Below, piece after piece: positions 10,295 to 19,945 of a DNA stretch of 64,000 bases; the first letter of the stretch is position 1, and the number at the start of each line of letters is the position of its first letter. The position numbers and the translations under genes are program-made. The DNA comes from Ignavibacteria bacterium. Its GTDB lineage: Bacteria; Bacteroidota; Ignavibacteria; Tepidaquicellales; Tepidaquicellaceae. Where the stretch lies: contig JADJYU010000005.1 in assembly GCA_016719565.1 (NCBI GenBank), forward strand, positions 537,232-601,231, read 5' to 3'. Under the pieces are notes generated by a model. It had not been told where the DNA came from, searched no databases, and saw nothing but the letters and a program-made list of their open reading frames with translations.

Positions 10295-10364
10295 TTTTCG
10301 CCTTTCAATGAATGTTTGATTATTTAAATGTTTGAATATTTTATTATGAAATTTTAAGATTCTA

Positions 10365-10386
10365 ACTATTAACTATTAACTATTAA
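10365..10386. repeat. CTATTAA heptamer array, left part (interrupted by IS)
   Basis: Three CTATTAA units precede the IS element, and the array resumes at 11491. The last heptamer before the IS and the first after it are identical. This fits a 7-bp target duplication, although the periodic target makes its length ambiguous. Confidence 0.75.
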
Positions 10387-11490
10387 CTGAAGTTACGCAA
10401 AGCTAAAATATGTTTGATTTTAAATTCCATTTTAAGTTTTTTTGTATAATGCAATCAAGAAGTACTAATCTTATTTTGTAAATTGTGGTAATATTTTTTT
10501 TGATTCTAAATTCTTCAAGCTGACAAAAAGCAATTAATACAAAATAGATGTGATTTACCTGGGCTGTTTTAGTTCTAGATGGACAACCTTCAATCATAAG
10601 CTCTGATTTTAGAATTTTAAAGAATTCTTCAATTATTTGTCGTTTTCTATATAGTTTTCGAATTATAGAAGACTCTAATTTAATATCACTGGTTGCCCAG
10701 TAATTATCATTTTGTTTTGTAACTTTTACTTTAACTCTAACTTTTTTCTGATACATTTGACCAGTTTTATTTCCGTATCTGTAACTAAAGAAATCTTTAA
10801 CTTGAACATCATTTATCAGGCGGTTAGATTTTATTTTTGCGATCCAATGCCATCTGAATTTACGAATCAGTTTTAATAATTTTGCAGCCGGATAAAAAGA
10901 ATCCATTAAAACATAATCTGGATTTACTTTGTAAAAATTTTTAGCATCTTTCAAAATATCCATAGCCAGATCAATGCGGGATTTTTTGTCATCAATGTTC
11001 ATTAGGCGAAAGCCAATTGGGAAACGGGTGTTACCGTCAGTCCAGATAACAAATACAGCATTTAGACCAAGCAAAGATTTTTTGTCGCTGGGTGAATAAA
11101 CCCAAGTTAATAATTCAAGTTCTTTACTAAACGGCTTAGCGAGTATTGTATCGTCAATGATTAAGAACGTTTTTTTTCTTTTTGATTTATTGTAGTTTAA
11201 ATCAAATTTCTTGCTGATCAGATGACCATATTTTTGTTTTAAAAATAAATTCCATTTCTGCTCCATCTGCAATAATCGTTGCAGCTTATCGTGTGAGATA
11301 CAAGAGCATTTGGAATCAACAACTATATTGTTGTTATAGATTTTAGAAATTTTAACACATGTTGGACTAAAATTTCTAAAACAAATAGAATTTATATAAG
11401 CAAATAAGGCGGTTTTGAAAATTAGTTTGTTCATAACAACTATATAACCGCTTTATTTTGCTTATAGTTTTCATCTTTGCGTAACTTCAG
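10387..11490 (-). mobile_element. Complete IS4-superfamily insertion sequence, 1104 bp
   Basis: Perfect 16-bp terminal inverted repeats CTGAAGTTACGCAAAG lie at 10387-10402 and, reverse-complemented, at 11475-11490. One transposase gene fills the interior. Both flanks are CTATTAA heptamers, consistent with a target duplication. The insertion splits the otherwise conserved intergenic region of pair B1; the B2 region at 41600-41911 has no IS. Confidence 0.92.
10403..11434 (-). CDS. IS4-superfamily DDE transposase
   Basis: The 343-residue protein appears intact. The first catalytic Asp is in FLIIDDTILAKP, the second in YVLMDSFYP, and the Glu lies in LYRKRQIIEEFFKILKSEL. That segment fits the Y-(2)-R-(3)-E-(6)-K signature of the IS4 superfamily exactly. 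The coding region starts 40 bases inside the right inverted repeat and its stop abuts the left repeat, as expected for a compact single-gene IS. Family-level assignment (IS4, IS701 or a relative) cannot be made from sequence reading alone. It would catalyse cut-and-paste movement of the element. Confidence 0.9.
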   Translation of the reverse strand: MNKLIFKTALFAYINSICFRNFSPTCVKISKIYNNNIVVDSKCSCISHDKLQRLLQMEQKWNLFLKQKYGHLISKKFDLNYNKSKRKKTFLIIDDTILAKPFSKELELLTWVYSPSDKKSLLGLNAVFVIWTDGNTRFPIGFRLMNIDDKKSRIDLAMDILKDAKNFYKVNPDYVLMDSFYPAAKLLKLIRKFRWHWIAKIKSNRLINDVQVKDFFSYRYGNKTGQMYQKKVRVKVKVTKQNDNYWATSDIKLESSIIRKLYRKRQIIEEFFKILKSELMIEGCPSRTKTAQVNHIYFVLIAFCQLEEFRIKKNITTIYKIRLVLLDCIIQKNLKWNLKSNIF

Positions 11491-11521
11491 CTATTAACTA
11501 TTAACTATTAACTACTAACTC
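11491..11521. repeat. CTATTAA heptamer array, right part
   Basis: Three CTATTAA units and a CTACTAA variant directly follow the right inverted repeat of the IS. Confidence 0.75.
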
Positions 11522-11757
11522 TATAGATTTGTAAACAGGGGGAATATTAAAATCGGTAATAAGTCTAAACATTCGGAACGCCTTGGAAACAAATTAAAAA
11601 TTATTTATAAAAATTGTCAAAGAAAAAAAATCAGGGTTTTAGGAATAGGCATTCCGGATAAGATTAAATTATAAATTAAAAATACGGTATTTTTTATGTT
11701 TTTGGCATTTCAGTCCTAGTAATAAAATATTCTTTAGGAATCCTTAAATAAAAATCC

Positions 11758-11788
11758 TTTAATTTTTTTAGTATTTAAATTATCTTTC
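11758..11788 (+). promoter_or_regulatory. Probable Bacteroidota-type promoter of the B1 partner
   Basis: TTTA at 11758-11761, a 19-base spacer and TATCTTTC at 11781-11788 resemble the Bacteroidota pattern TTTG-N20-TAnnTTTG. The same arrangement occurs at 41859-41889 before the B2 partner. The surrounding DNA (CATTCGGAACGCCTT, TTGTCAAAGA, TTTTAGGAATA) is also shared by both regions. Confidence 0.55.
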
Positions 11789-11817
11789 GCACACTTAAGC
11801 TCTTAATTTAATATTTA

Positions 11818-13245
11818 ATGCAGAATACCCGTTTAATAAAATTTCTCAGAACTTTAAATAATAATGAGATCCGGCAGTTCAGGGATTTTGTAAACTCTCC
11901 CGCTTTCAATAAGAATAAAAACATTTCGGATCTTTTTGACATACTTTATAGATATTATCCGGATTTTGAATCACCGGAAATGAATGAGGAAAGTCTTTTT
12001 CAAATAATCTTTGAAAATGAGAAGTATCAATATTTTAAAATTAAGAATCTTATTTCCGACCTGTTCGGACTTGGCAAAGAATTTCTTGCAATCAGTGTTT
12101 TCAGAAAAGACAATCATCTCAATGAAAAATTTCTGCTTTCTGAACTCAGGAAAAGAAACCTGGATGCTGCATTTGAACAGACATATAAGTTTGCTGACAA
12201 ATCCCTTGAAAAAACAGAAGCAAAAGATGAATTTTATTTTCTCCGGAAGCTGGATCTTCAGACTGAAATAATGTCTTACTATTCTCCCAAAAAACCCAAC
12301 GTAAATTTCCATTATTTTCAGGAAAGGCTTGATCTGTTTGTTAACTATTCATTAATTTTCCTGCTTAAGCTGTATAACATTATGCTTCATGAAAAGAATC
12401 AGAATAATTACAGCTTTGATATGAAAATGTTTAACAATGTAATGGAATACCTAAAAGACAGTTCTTTCGATGGCAATCCTACACTGGAAGTATATTATAA
12501 TATCCTCCTTATGGAAATAACAAAGGATGAAAAATATTTTTATACGCTGAAAGATTTAAAGAATAAATACAGAGACTGTCTTAATCCATTTGACAACTAT
12601 ATGCTTTATCTTCACATGGATTCATTTTGCTCCACTGCATACAATGAGTATTGCAGGACCGATCTGTTTAATGAACAGTTTTTACTGGTAAAGGAAAATT
12701 TAATGTACCGGATACCCGAACAGGATAAGGTCCTGTATCCGGATTTTCTGAATGAAGTGAAAAAAGCAGTAAGAGTAAATGAGTTTGAATGGGCTGAAGA
12801 TTACATAAAAAAATATAAACACATTCTTACTGATGAGATTGATAACACTCTTAATTTTTGTTATGGATTTATTTCATATAGAAAAGGTGAACTTGATAAA
12901 GCGCTGGAATATTTTTCAAAAACCGGCTTTTCAAATTTTATAATTAAAATACAGGTAAAGATACTGCTTCTTCAGATTTGTATTGATAAGGAATATTATG
13001 AACAAGCGGAATTAATGATTGATACTTTCAGACATTATCTTTCAAGAGAAAAGTCTGTGCTCGATTCTATCAAAAAATCTATTCTTGAGTTTTTGAGGAT
13101 CACATCAGATCTTATAAAACTGAGAACGAACATAAACGAAAAAGATAAATTATTCAAAACAGTAAAAATTAAAAACGATATCGAGAATATGAGCAATAAC
13201 AGATTTGGTATAAAACTTTGGCTCAGAGAAAAAGCAAATATTTAA
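11818..13245 (+). CDS. Soluble helical repeat protein, partner subfamily B (B1), unknown function
   Basis: This 475-residue protein has no signal peptide or membrane helix. The N-terminal hallmark domain reads NTRLIKFLRTLNNNEIRQF, then FVNSPAFNKN, YYPDF, and a second block ending GLGKEFL. The remainder is helical, with a TPR-like stretch (CYGFISYRKGELDKALEYFS) near residues 345-365. It closely resembles the protein at 41912 along its whole length, including the C-terminal block MSNNRFGIKLWL. That protein sits beside the homologous exported gene at 37424-41599. The ATG start has no Shine-Dalgarno but agrees with the paralogue. Function is unknown; regulatory or chaperone-like service to the divergent gene is inference. 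Confidence 0.87.
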   Translation: MQNTRLIKFLRTLNNNEIRQFRDFVNSPAFNKNKNISDLFDILYRYYPDFESPEMNEESLFQIIFENEKYQYFKIKNLISDLFGLGKEFLAISVFRKDNHLNEKFLLSELRKRNLDAAFEQTYKFADKSLEKTEAKDEFYFLRKLDLQTEIMSYYSPKKPNVNFHYFQERLDLFVNYSLIFLLKLYNIMLHEKNQNNYSFDMKMFNNVMEYLKDSSFDGNPTLEVYYNILLMEITKDEKYFYTLKDLKNKYRDCLNPFDNYMLYLHMDSFCSTAYNEYCRTDLFNEQFLLVKENLMYRIPEQDKVLYPDFLNEVKKAVRVNEFEWAEDYIKKYKHILTDEIDNTLNFCYGFISYRKGELDKALEYFSKTGFSNFIIKIQVKILLLQICIDKEYYEQAELMIDTFRHYLSREKSVLDSIKKSILEFLRITSDLIKLRTNINEKDKLFKTVKIKNDIENMSNNRFGIKLWLREKANI

Positions 13246-13802
13246 TTTCAAATGTTAAATGCCAAATGTCAAATTATAAATGTCAAATGTCAAATTACAA
13301 ATGTCAAACACTTAATTTTATTTTCAATTTATTTTTTAAAATTCACTGCTCTTTATTTGTCATTTGTCATTTGAAATTAAATTACGGCTCCTTATTTGAC
13401 ATTTGAAATTTGCAATTTGAAATTAAATTAAGGCTCCTTATTTGACATTTGAAATTTGCAATTTGAAATTAAATTAAGGCTCCTTATTTGACATTTGAAA
13501 TTTGCAATTTGAAATTAAATTAAGGCTCCTTATTTGACATTTGAAATTTGCAATTTGAAATTAAATTAAGGCTCCTTATTTGACATTTGAAATTTGCAAT
13601 TTGAAATTAAATTAAGGCTCCTTATTTGACATTTGAAATTTGCAATTTGCAATTTGAAATTAAATTAAGGCTCCTTATTTGACATTTGAAATTTGCAATT
13701 TGAAATTAAATTAAGGCTCCTTATTTGACATTTGAAATTTGCAATTTGAAATTAAATTAAGGCTCTTTATTTGTCATTTGTAATTTGAAATTTGTAATTG
13801 AG
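13246..13802. repeat. 46-bp tandem array of the AT-rich CAAATT/ATTTG family
   Basis: The unit GGCTCCTTATTTGACATTTG plus 26 further AT-rich bases starts at 13386, 13432, 13478, 13524, 13570, 13616, 13670 and 13716, with a divergent last copy at 13762. Six of the eight start-to-start steps are exactly 46 bp or close to it; one is 54 bp because a GCAATTT segment is duplicated. The start, 13246-13385, holds the opposite arm (CAAATGTCAAATTATAAATG). The array lies between the stop codons of two convergent genes. It has no spacers, so it is not a CRISPR. Confidence 0.9.
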
Positions 13803-16800
13803 TTAAGGTCTGACTACACCCACAAAATTAAACCCGTTATTATCCGCAAATACTGCATCAGCAAGGTCAGTAACATCGTCACCGTTAACATCCGTCGGAA
13901 TATATCCTGAAGCAAAGTTGAATGCATCATTGTCGATGAGACTTCCGTCAGTAAGATCTATTGTCCCGTCCTGATTCACATCGCCGCTGTAAACTCCGAA
14001 TCTCACCGGAGATGTATCTACCTGCTGCATATTATTTCCGTATGCTGAAGTGATCAGACTTGAAAAATCATACATAGAGTTTGTAAGGTAGATATAACTT
14101 TGAGCTGACGAGCTCCATGTTTCAATAGTATTTCTGTGTCTGATGACAATATAATAATTTCCTGTCGGAGCGTTATAAAATTTAAAATCACCTGTTAGCG
14201 ATGATCCGTTAACTATTGATTTTGATGAGTCAACGAAATTATATGGTGGAGTAGATCCTCTAAGATAAACCGAAACGGTATCGCTCAAATTCATATTGTT
14301 ATTAGAAGCATCATAAAATCCTTCTATGACAAGTGAGATCGAGATCTGTCCTGCGGTATTAAAATTGACAACCGCTATATTTGAAAGTTCGCTGACATTT
14401 CCGTGGACGTCTACAGCTGCAATCTGATAATTGTAAACCGAATCATCTTCAACATTCGGATCATTAAAAATTATGTTCGCTGAAATACCAAGTTCAATTC
14501 CGTTCCGGTAAATAATGTAGTAACCGAGATCCGGTTCTTCATTTTCATTCCATGAAAGCTCAACAGAATTATTATCGGGAAGAGCAGCAAGATTAAGCGG
14601 CGCTGCCGGCGCAAGATTGTCACGGCTGTAACCGGACATTATGTTTGAACGCCAGAACTGATCAGGATCAGAAGTTCTCGCAGTAACTCTGTAAAAGAAA
14701 ACTCCGCTGTTTTCATCCATCGAATCATTTGGTGTATTGGCTGTGTATTGGTATTGAGAATTATAAGACGCCGGAATTTCGATTAGTGTCTCCCAGTAAA
14801 ATCCGTTAATGCCCGGAGGATCACTGATCTCTATGAGATAATCAGTGATAAGATTTTGATTTATAAAATCAAATCCGCTTCTGTTCCATTTAATTTTAAC
14901 TTTTCCTCCCTGATCGAATGGAACATCACTTACAGAACTTATCCTCGGACTGACAGTCATAGGGGAGGAAAAATATATGTAGGCGGATCCGGAGTTTGAG
15001 GCTGAAATATCGTCATTTGGTTCTCCTACTATTACATCAGAATAGCCATCATTATTTAAATCACCTGCACCGCTAACACTGATTCCAAAAAATGAATTAG
15101 AATTTACATTATTGAGAAGTATATCGGCGGTGGAATTTGGAGAACTGCTGCCAAAATAGACTGAGGCATATCCTGAATTATTAGAATATCCAAACGCGCC
15201 AATTATAAAGTCATCGTAATTATCACCGTTCACATCACCTGCATCGGAAACGGTATTTCCAAAAAAATCTGCTTCATCAATGCCTGTAATTGTTAAATCT
15301 GCTGTATTATTCATAAACAGTCCTCCGTAATAAACATAAACTCTTCCTCTGTTTGTACCTCCCGGATATCCATAAGCCCCGACTATCACATCAGAATAAC
15401 CATCTCCGTTTATATCACCGGCAGCAGAAACTGATTCACCAAATAAATCGTCGGTTGATGTCCCTCCGGTGAACTGAAGATCATAGCTGTTATTTAACAC
15501 ACTGCCTCCGTAATATACATAAGCTTCGCCTTCGAAAGTATTTCTGCCGCTTGCTCCGATAATAATGTCATCATATCCGTCTGCGTTCACATCACCTGCA
15601 TCGGAAACTGATTTTCCAAAATTATCACCGATGCTTATTCCTGTAATGGTTAAATCAGAAATATTATTCATGGAGTTTGATCCTAAATACAAATAGACTC
15701 TTCCCTGATTAGTGTTATAACCATTCGCTCCTACTATTACATCATCATAACCGTCATTATTGAAATCTCCCGCGCCTGAAACTGATTCTCCGAAAAAATT
15801 ATTTGCAGCTCCTCCTGTCAATGTTACATCCGCTGTGTTGTTCATAGAGCTGCCGCCGTAATAGATGTAAGCTCTACCCTGAAATGTTCCGGCATTGTAA
15901 CCGCTTGCTCCTACAATTACATCATCGAAACCATCGGCGTTTACATCACCGGCGCATGAAGCTGAAATTCCAAATCTGTCATTTAATGATGCTCCTGTAA
16001 GAGTTACATCTGCAACATTATTCATGGTGCTTCCTCCAAAATATATGAACGCTCTGCCCTGATTGGAATTATAATTATATGACCCGGCTATTACATCATC
16101 AAAACCATCACCGTTTACATCGCCGGCATTGGATACACAATTACCCAAAAATTCATTTACAGTTGATCCGTTAAGAATCAGATCACTTACATCATTACCT
16201 GTCATAGAATTGAAATAAATATAAGCCCGTCCGGAAGAAGTTCCGTTCTGGTCATTCAAATTTGCAGACACAACAAAATCATCATTCCCGTCGCCGTTAA
16301 TGTCACCGCATCCGCTGACTGAATGACCCATTCTGTCTCCGGCACTTTCTGCCGATAAAATTTTGGCAGCGCTGCTTACAGTAGATTCGTCTCCTCTGAA
16401 AAGATACGCCGATCCCTCGCCTGAATTAAAATTTGTTGCGCCGGCTATTACATCGTCATACCCGTCGCCGTTTACATCTCCGGCTGAAGATACAGATTTA
16501 CCGAATTCATCTCCGATGTTCTGACCGGTAAAGACAGCATCAACAGTTGTATTCGGAGAAGCTCCCCCGTAAAGTACATATGCTCTTCCCAAATTTGCTG
16601 AATGTCCGTATCCTCCGATCACAACATCGCTATATCCGTCGCCGTTAAAATCTCCGGCATCGGATACGCTGTAACCATAGAATTCATTTGACAAAAATCC
16701 AAAAGTAATATTATCTGCCGCTGTATTCATAGAGCTGCCCCCGTAATAAATATAAGCCCTTCCTACATTTGTACTGTAACCGGAAGCTCCCACGATCACA

Positions 16801-17654
16801 TCGCCGAATCCGTCACCGTTAAAATCACCGGCTTTTGAAACTGATATTCCATAAAAATTATTTGCAAATCCTTCATTTAATGTCACATCTACAACATTAT
16901 TTAAAACCGAACCTCCAAAATAAATATAAGCTTCACCTGTATTGGAGGCGTTATTCGGTGCGCCCACTATTACATCTGCAAATCCGTCTCCGTTTACATC
17001 GCCTGCATCAGAAACCGATGTTCCGAAATAGTTATTCGCAGCTTCACCTGTGAGAATAAGATCTACTCCGCTGTTCATATTAGATCCGCCAAGATAAATA
17101 TACGCCCTTCCGGTATTGGTTGAGTATGATGGAAGACCTACTATCACATCATCATATCCGTCCGAATTGACATCACCGGCTCTTGAAACTGAATATCCCA
17201 GCTGATAACCGGCTGATCCGGTAAATATCACATCAGGAGAAGAATTAAAATTCATCCCCCCGAAATAAATATAAGCTCTTCCTGCGCTTGCGCCGCCTGC
17301 ATCATTAAATGGCACACCGACTATCACATCCTGATATCCGTCTCCGTTCACATCTCCCGCACCTGAAACCGAATATCCGAATTCATCCCCGGCTAAAAGC
17401 CCGTTTAAAATTCTTTCCTGAATTACATCAGTTTCAAGTGTATCAGTTATATTTTCAAAATTTGAAAATAATTGATTTCCTTTTTCATCAGGAAATCCTG
17501 AAAACTCTTCGTTAGTTAAAGATGATTTTTTACCGGATGTTTCAGAGGCCGATGACTTATTAAAAGTCCTGCCGCTTAAAATGGAATTTGCTGAAAGCTG
17601 ATTTGATGAAACTGATAGAACTGTAATGATCAAAATCTGTAGTAAAAATTTCAT
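13803..17654 (-). CDS. Exported double FG-GAP propeller protein with FnIII and dockerin-like tail
   Basis: The 1283-residue protein has a good ribosome site (AAGGAGATAACTGT before ATG) and a signal peptide ending near QLSANS. I count fourteen FG-GAP blades (FGxSVSxAGDVNGDGYxDVIVGA alternating with GRAYIYFGGSxMNN), which fits two seven-bladed propellers. Two FnIII-like domains follow, at about residues 905-1105 (KVKIKWNRSG; NSVELSWNENEEPDLGYYII). The C-terminal tail is the shared beta domain (EGFYDASNNNMNLSDTVSVY; HRNTIETWSS) plus two dockerin-like loops (GDVNQDGTIDLTDGSLIDN; TDVNGDDVTDLADAV), ending VGVVRP. There is no helical partner gene beside it. It is likely an extracellular or surface structural or binding protein. 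Confidence 0.87.
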   Translation of the reverse strand: MKFLLQILIITVLSVSSNQLSANSILSGRTFNKSSASETSGKKSSLTNEEFSGFPDEKGNQLFSNFENITDTLETDVIQERILNGLLAGDEFGYSVSGAGDVNGDGYQDVIVGVPFNDAGGASAGRAYIYFGGMNFNSSPDVIFTGSAGYQLGYSVSRAGDVNSDGYDDVIVGLPSYSTNTGRAYIYLGGSNMNSGVDLILTGEAANNYFGTSVSDAGDVNGDGFADVIVGAPNNASNTGEAYIYFGGSVLNNVVDVTLNEGFANNFYGISVSKAGDFNGDGFGDVIVGASGYSTNVGRAYIYYGGSSMNTAADNITFGFLSNEFYGYSVSDAGDFNGDGYSDVVIGGYGHSANLGRAYVLYGGASPNTTVDAVFTGQNIGDEFGKSVSSAGDVNGDGYDDVIAGATNFNSGEGSAYLFRGDESTVSSAAKILSAESAGDRMGHSVSGCGDINGDGNDDFVVSANLNDQNGTSSGRAYIYFNSMTGNDVSDLILNGSTVNEFLGNCVSNAGDVNGDGFDDVIAGSYNYNSNQGRAFIYFGGSTMNNVADVTLTGASLNDRFGISASCAGDVNADGFDDVIVGASGYNAGTFQGRAYIYYGGSSMNNTADVTLTGGAANNFFGESVSGAGDFNNDGYDDVIVGANGYNTNQGRVYLYLGSNSMNNISDLTITGISIGDNFGKSVSDAGDVNADGYDDIIIGASGRNTFEGEAYVYYGGSVLNNSYDLQFTGGTSTDDLFGESVSAAGDINGDGYSDVIVGAYGYPGGTNRGRVYVYYGGLFMNNTADLTITGIDEADFFGNTVSDAGDVNGDNYDDFIIGAFGYSNNSGYASVYFGSSSPNSTADILLNNVNSNSFFGISVSGAGDLNNDGYSDVIVGEPNDDISASNSGSAYIYFSSPMTVSPRISSVSDVPFDQGGKVKIKWNRSGFDFINQNLITDYLIEISDPPGINGFYWETLIEIPASYNSQYQYTANTPNDSMDENSGVFFYRVTARTSDPDQFWRSNIMSGYSRDNLAPAAPLNLAALPDNNSVELSWNENEEPDLGYYIIYRNGIELGISANIIFNDPNVEDDSVYNYQIAAVDVHGNVSELSNIAVVNFNTAGQISISLVIEGFYDASNNNMNLSDTVSVYLRGSTPPYNFVDSSKSIVNGSSLTGDFKFYNAPTGNYYIVIRHRNTIETWSSSAQSYIYLTNSMYDFSSLITSAYGNNMQQVDTSPVRFGVYSGDVNQDGTIDLTDGSLIDNDAFNFASGYIPTDVNGDDVTDLADAVFADNNGFNFVGVVRP

Positions 17655-17807
17655 ACAGTTATCTCCTTATTTGGGGTTAGTTAGTTTTAATAAATTTTCC
17701 TTTAAGAAAATTGAAATAATTTTTGCGGTAAAATAAATATCTCATTAAATGAAATCTACACAATTTTAGAATCAGCTGATTATATTTCCTGCGATTTATT
17801 TAGTATA

Positions 17808-17831
17808 ACGCAAGCTGAAGCTTGCGGCTAC
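17808..17831. repeat. REP-type hairpin with CTAC foot
   Basis: CGCAAGCT-GA-AGCTTGCGG followed by CTAC (GTAG on the minus strand) is a dispersed single copy of the hairpin found in the 5731-7020 array. Confidence 0.75.
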
Positions 17832-17837
17832 TATATT

Positions 17838-17945
17838 AAATTTCAAATGTCAAATTACAAATGTCAAATATTTAATTATATCCATTGAATATTTTTAAAT
17901 TCACAGCTCTTTATTTAACATTTGACATTTGTAATTTGTAATTCT
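17838..17945. repeat. Dispersed AT-rich CAAATT/ATTTG palindromic element
   Basis: The left arm TTTCAAATGTCAAATTACAAATGTCAAAT and the right arm TTAACATTTGACATTTGTAATTTG flank a roughly 45-base AT-rich centre. The right arm ends directly at the stop codon of the gene at 17948. Confidence 0.75.
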
Positions 17946-17947
17946 CT

Positions 17948-19846
17948 TTATGGTGTTATCTTACTCACAAAATTAAATCCGTTATTGTCCGCTAAGACTG
18001 CATCTGTAATATCAGTTACATCATCTCCGTTAACATCAGTCGGCAGATATCCTGAAGCAAAACTTAATGCATCGTTATCGATAAGACTTCCGTCAGTCAG
18101 ATCAATTGTCCCGTCCTGATTTACGTCGCCGCTGTATATTGCAAACCTTATCGGTGCAGCGTCAGCCTGCATCATATTATTTCCATATGCCTGTGATGAA
18201 TTTGTTGAAAAATTATAGGTCAAAGTTCCGGATGTAAAAGAATTTCCTGAACTGCTCCACGTTTCAATAGTGTTTCTGTGTTTAACTTCCAAATAATAGT
18301 TCACTCCGTTCAGTGCATTTGAAAAAAGAAATGTTCCTGTTCCCGAAGAACTTAATATTCCTTTTGAAGAATCAACTCTGTTATAAGGGGAAGAAGAATT
18401 TCTCAAATAGACTCTTGCGGTATCACTGATCATATCGTTTAAAACGGAATTGTAAAATCCTTCGATGTATGCAGTGAGTGTCAAAGTATGCACAGGACTT
18501 GTCTGTGAATATTTTACAGTGCCATAGTCAAATAATGTTGATGCCGTAGAACTATAACCGGTAATATACACATTACCTGAGTTATCGACCTTGACTGCAC
18601 GGGCATCATCACTGGTAATACCGGGAGCGCTGTAAGACTTTAGCCATTGCTGAATTCCGCCGGAATTATACTTAATAGTAGTATAACAATCACCTTCCGG
18701 AATTTCTCTTGAAAACCCTGTTACGTAAACATTGCCTGACCCGTCAAGCGCCAGAGAATTGGCATAGTCCCTGTAGTTTGAAGTTCCGTTATATCTCTTT
18801 ACCCAAACTGAATCCCCTGCCGCATTGTATTTTATAGTCAGATAATCATAGTTGGTAATTGACCTTGAACTATATCCCGTGACATATACATTACCTAAGC
18901 CATCCACTGTAAGCGCATTTGCAATGTCTGCTGCATTTCCGGTTCCGTTATATCTTCTCACCCAGACTGTATCACCTGATGAATTATATTTTATTGTTGA
19001 GTAGTCCGCATTTGATCCTATACCTTCACTTCGTCCGGTAACATATACATTCCCAAAGCCATCAATATCAATTGCATTTACAGCATCAGTGCCATTACCG
19101 GGTCCATTGTATCTTGATGCCCACTGCTGAATTCCGGAAGAGTTGTATTTTACTGTTGCGTATTCAGGATAAAATGTAGTTGTGTTATGGCTTGTGCCGG
19201 TTATATATACATTTCCTGAGGCATCAAGTTTAAGCACGGATGCTTCATCACCTGCATTATAAGGGCTGTTATATCTTACCAGCCATAACTGCTGTCCTGA
19301 TGAATTGTATTTAATAGTAGTATAATCATTATATGTTCCTGCTCCGCCGCTCTCACCAGTAACATATACATTTCCTGTTGCATCCACTGCAATTGCCCGC
19401 GCAATACTCCCGCCGAGATAGTATCTCGCAACCCATTGCTCGACTCCATTGGCATCATATTTTACAGTTGCATATACATAATAGCCGGTTTCGTGTCCTA
19501 TACTTCCGCCGGTCACATAAGAATTTCCGTTACCGTCAACAGCGATTGCATAAGCGTAATCAGTTCCATTGCCGGTTCCGTTATATCTGGAGACCCATTG
19601 CTGGACTTCTGCAGAGTTAAATTTAATAGTTGCATAATCATAACTCCCGGTTCCGATACCTTCACTGTAACCTGTAACATAAACATTCCCGGATACATCA
19701 AAAGCCAGAGCAGTTGCGTGGTCAGATTTATTTCCCGGAGGACCGTGATATCTTGAAGCCCATTCCTCAGTAACCTGAGATGCTGCCTCTTTCATTGAAA
19801 GGGATATAAATAAAAATAGCTGTATTATTACCTTATCCGATCTCAT
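17948..19846 (-). CDS. Exported SBBP-type beta-propeller protein with dockerin-like tail
   Basis: The start at 19846 has AAGGATC 7 bases upstream and begins a short signal-like segment (MRSDKVIIQLFLFISLS). A longer in-frame start at 19948 would lie at the predicted promoter -7 box, so I discard it. Eight repeats of GNVYVTGYS/TIKYNSSGxQQW (SBBP, PF06739 type) form a propeller. The C-terminal ~170 residues are the shared tail (EGFYNSVLNDMISDTARVYL; HRNTIETWSSSG; GDVNQDGTIDLTDGSLIDN; TDVNGDDVTDITDAV), ending VSKITP. The upstream region matches the control region of pair C2, but no helical partner is present beside this gene. Confidence 0.85.
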   Translation of the reverse strand: MRSDKVIIQLFLFISLSMKEAASQVTEEWASRYHGPPGNKSDHATALAFDVSGNVYVTGYSEGIGTGSYDYATIKFNSAEVQQWVSRYNGTGNGTDYAYAIAVDGNGNSYVTGGSIGHETGYYVYATVKYDANGVEQWVARYYLGGSIARAIAVDATGNVYVTGESGGAGTYNDYTTIKYNSSGQQLWLVRYNSPYNAGDEASVLKLDASGNVYITGTSHNTTTFYPEYATVKYNSSGIQQWASRYNGPGNGTDAVNAIDIDGFGNVYVTGRSEGIGSNADYSTIKYNSSGDTVWVRRYNGTGNAADIANALTVDGLGNVYVTGYSSRSITNYDYLTIKYNAAGDSVWVKRYNGTSNYRDYANSLALDGSGNVYVTGFSREIPEGDCYTTIKYNSGGIQQWLKSYSAPGITSDDARAVKVDNSGNVYITGYSSTASTLFDYGTVKYSQTSPVHTLTLTAYIEGFYNSVLNDMISDTARVYLRNSSSPYNRVDSSKGILSSSGTGTFLFSNALNGVNYYLEVKHRNTIETWSSSGNSFTSGTLTYNFSTNSSQAYGNNMMQADAAPIRFAIYSGDVNQDGTIDLTDGSLIDNDALSFASGYLPTDVNGDDVTDITDAVLADNNGFNFVSKITP

Positions 19847-19945
19847 GATTTGATCCTTTCTTGGTTTTATTCTTGGTTCTATAATTTTCCAGTTTCGAAA
19901 ATTCACAATCTGTTTTTTAAATGCTTTGTTTAAAATTTTACTCTG

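Noticed and set aside
13218..13406. Small open frame rich in NYKCQMS repeats
   Set aside because: Translation of the dispersed AT-rich repeat, overlapping the end of the gene at 11818.
13386..13800. Regular 46-bp repeats resembling a CRISPR array
   Set aside because: Units are directly adjacent with no unique spacers, and no cas genes are present.
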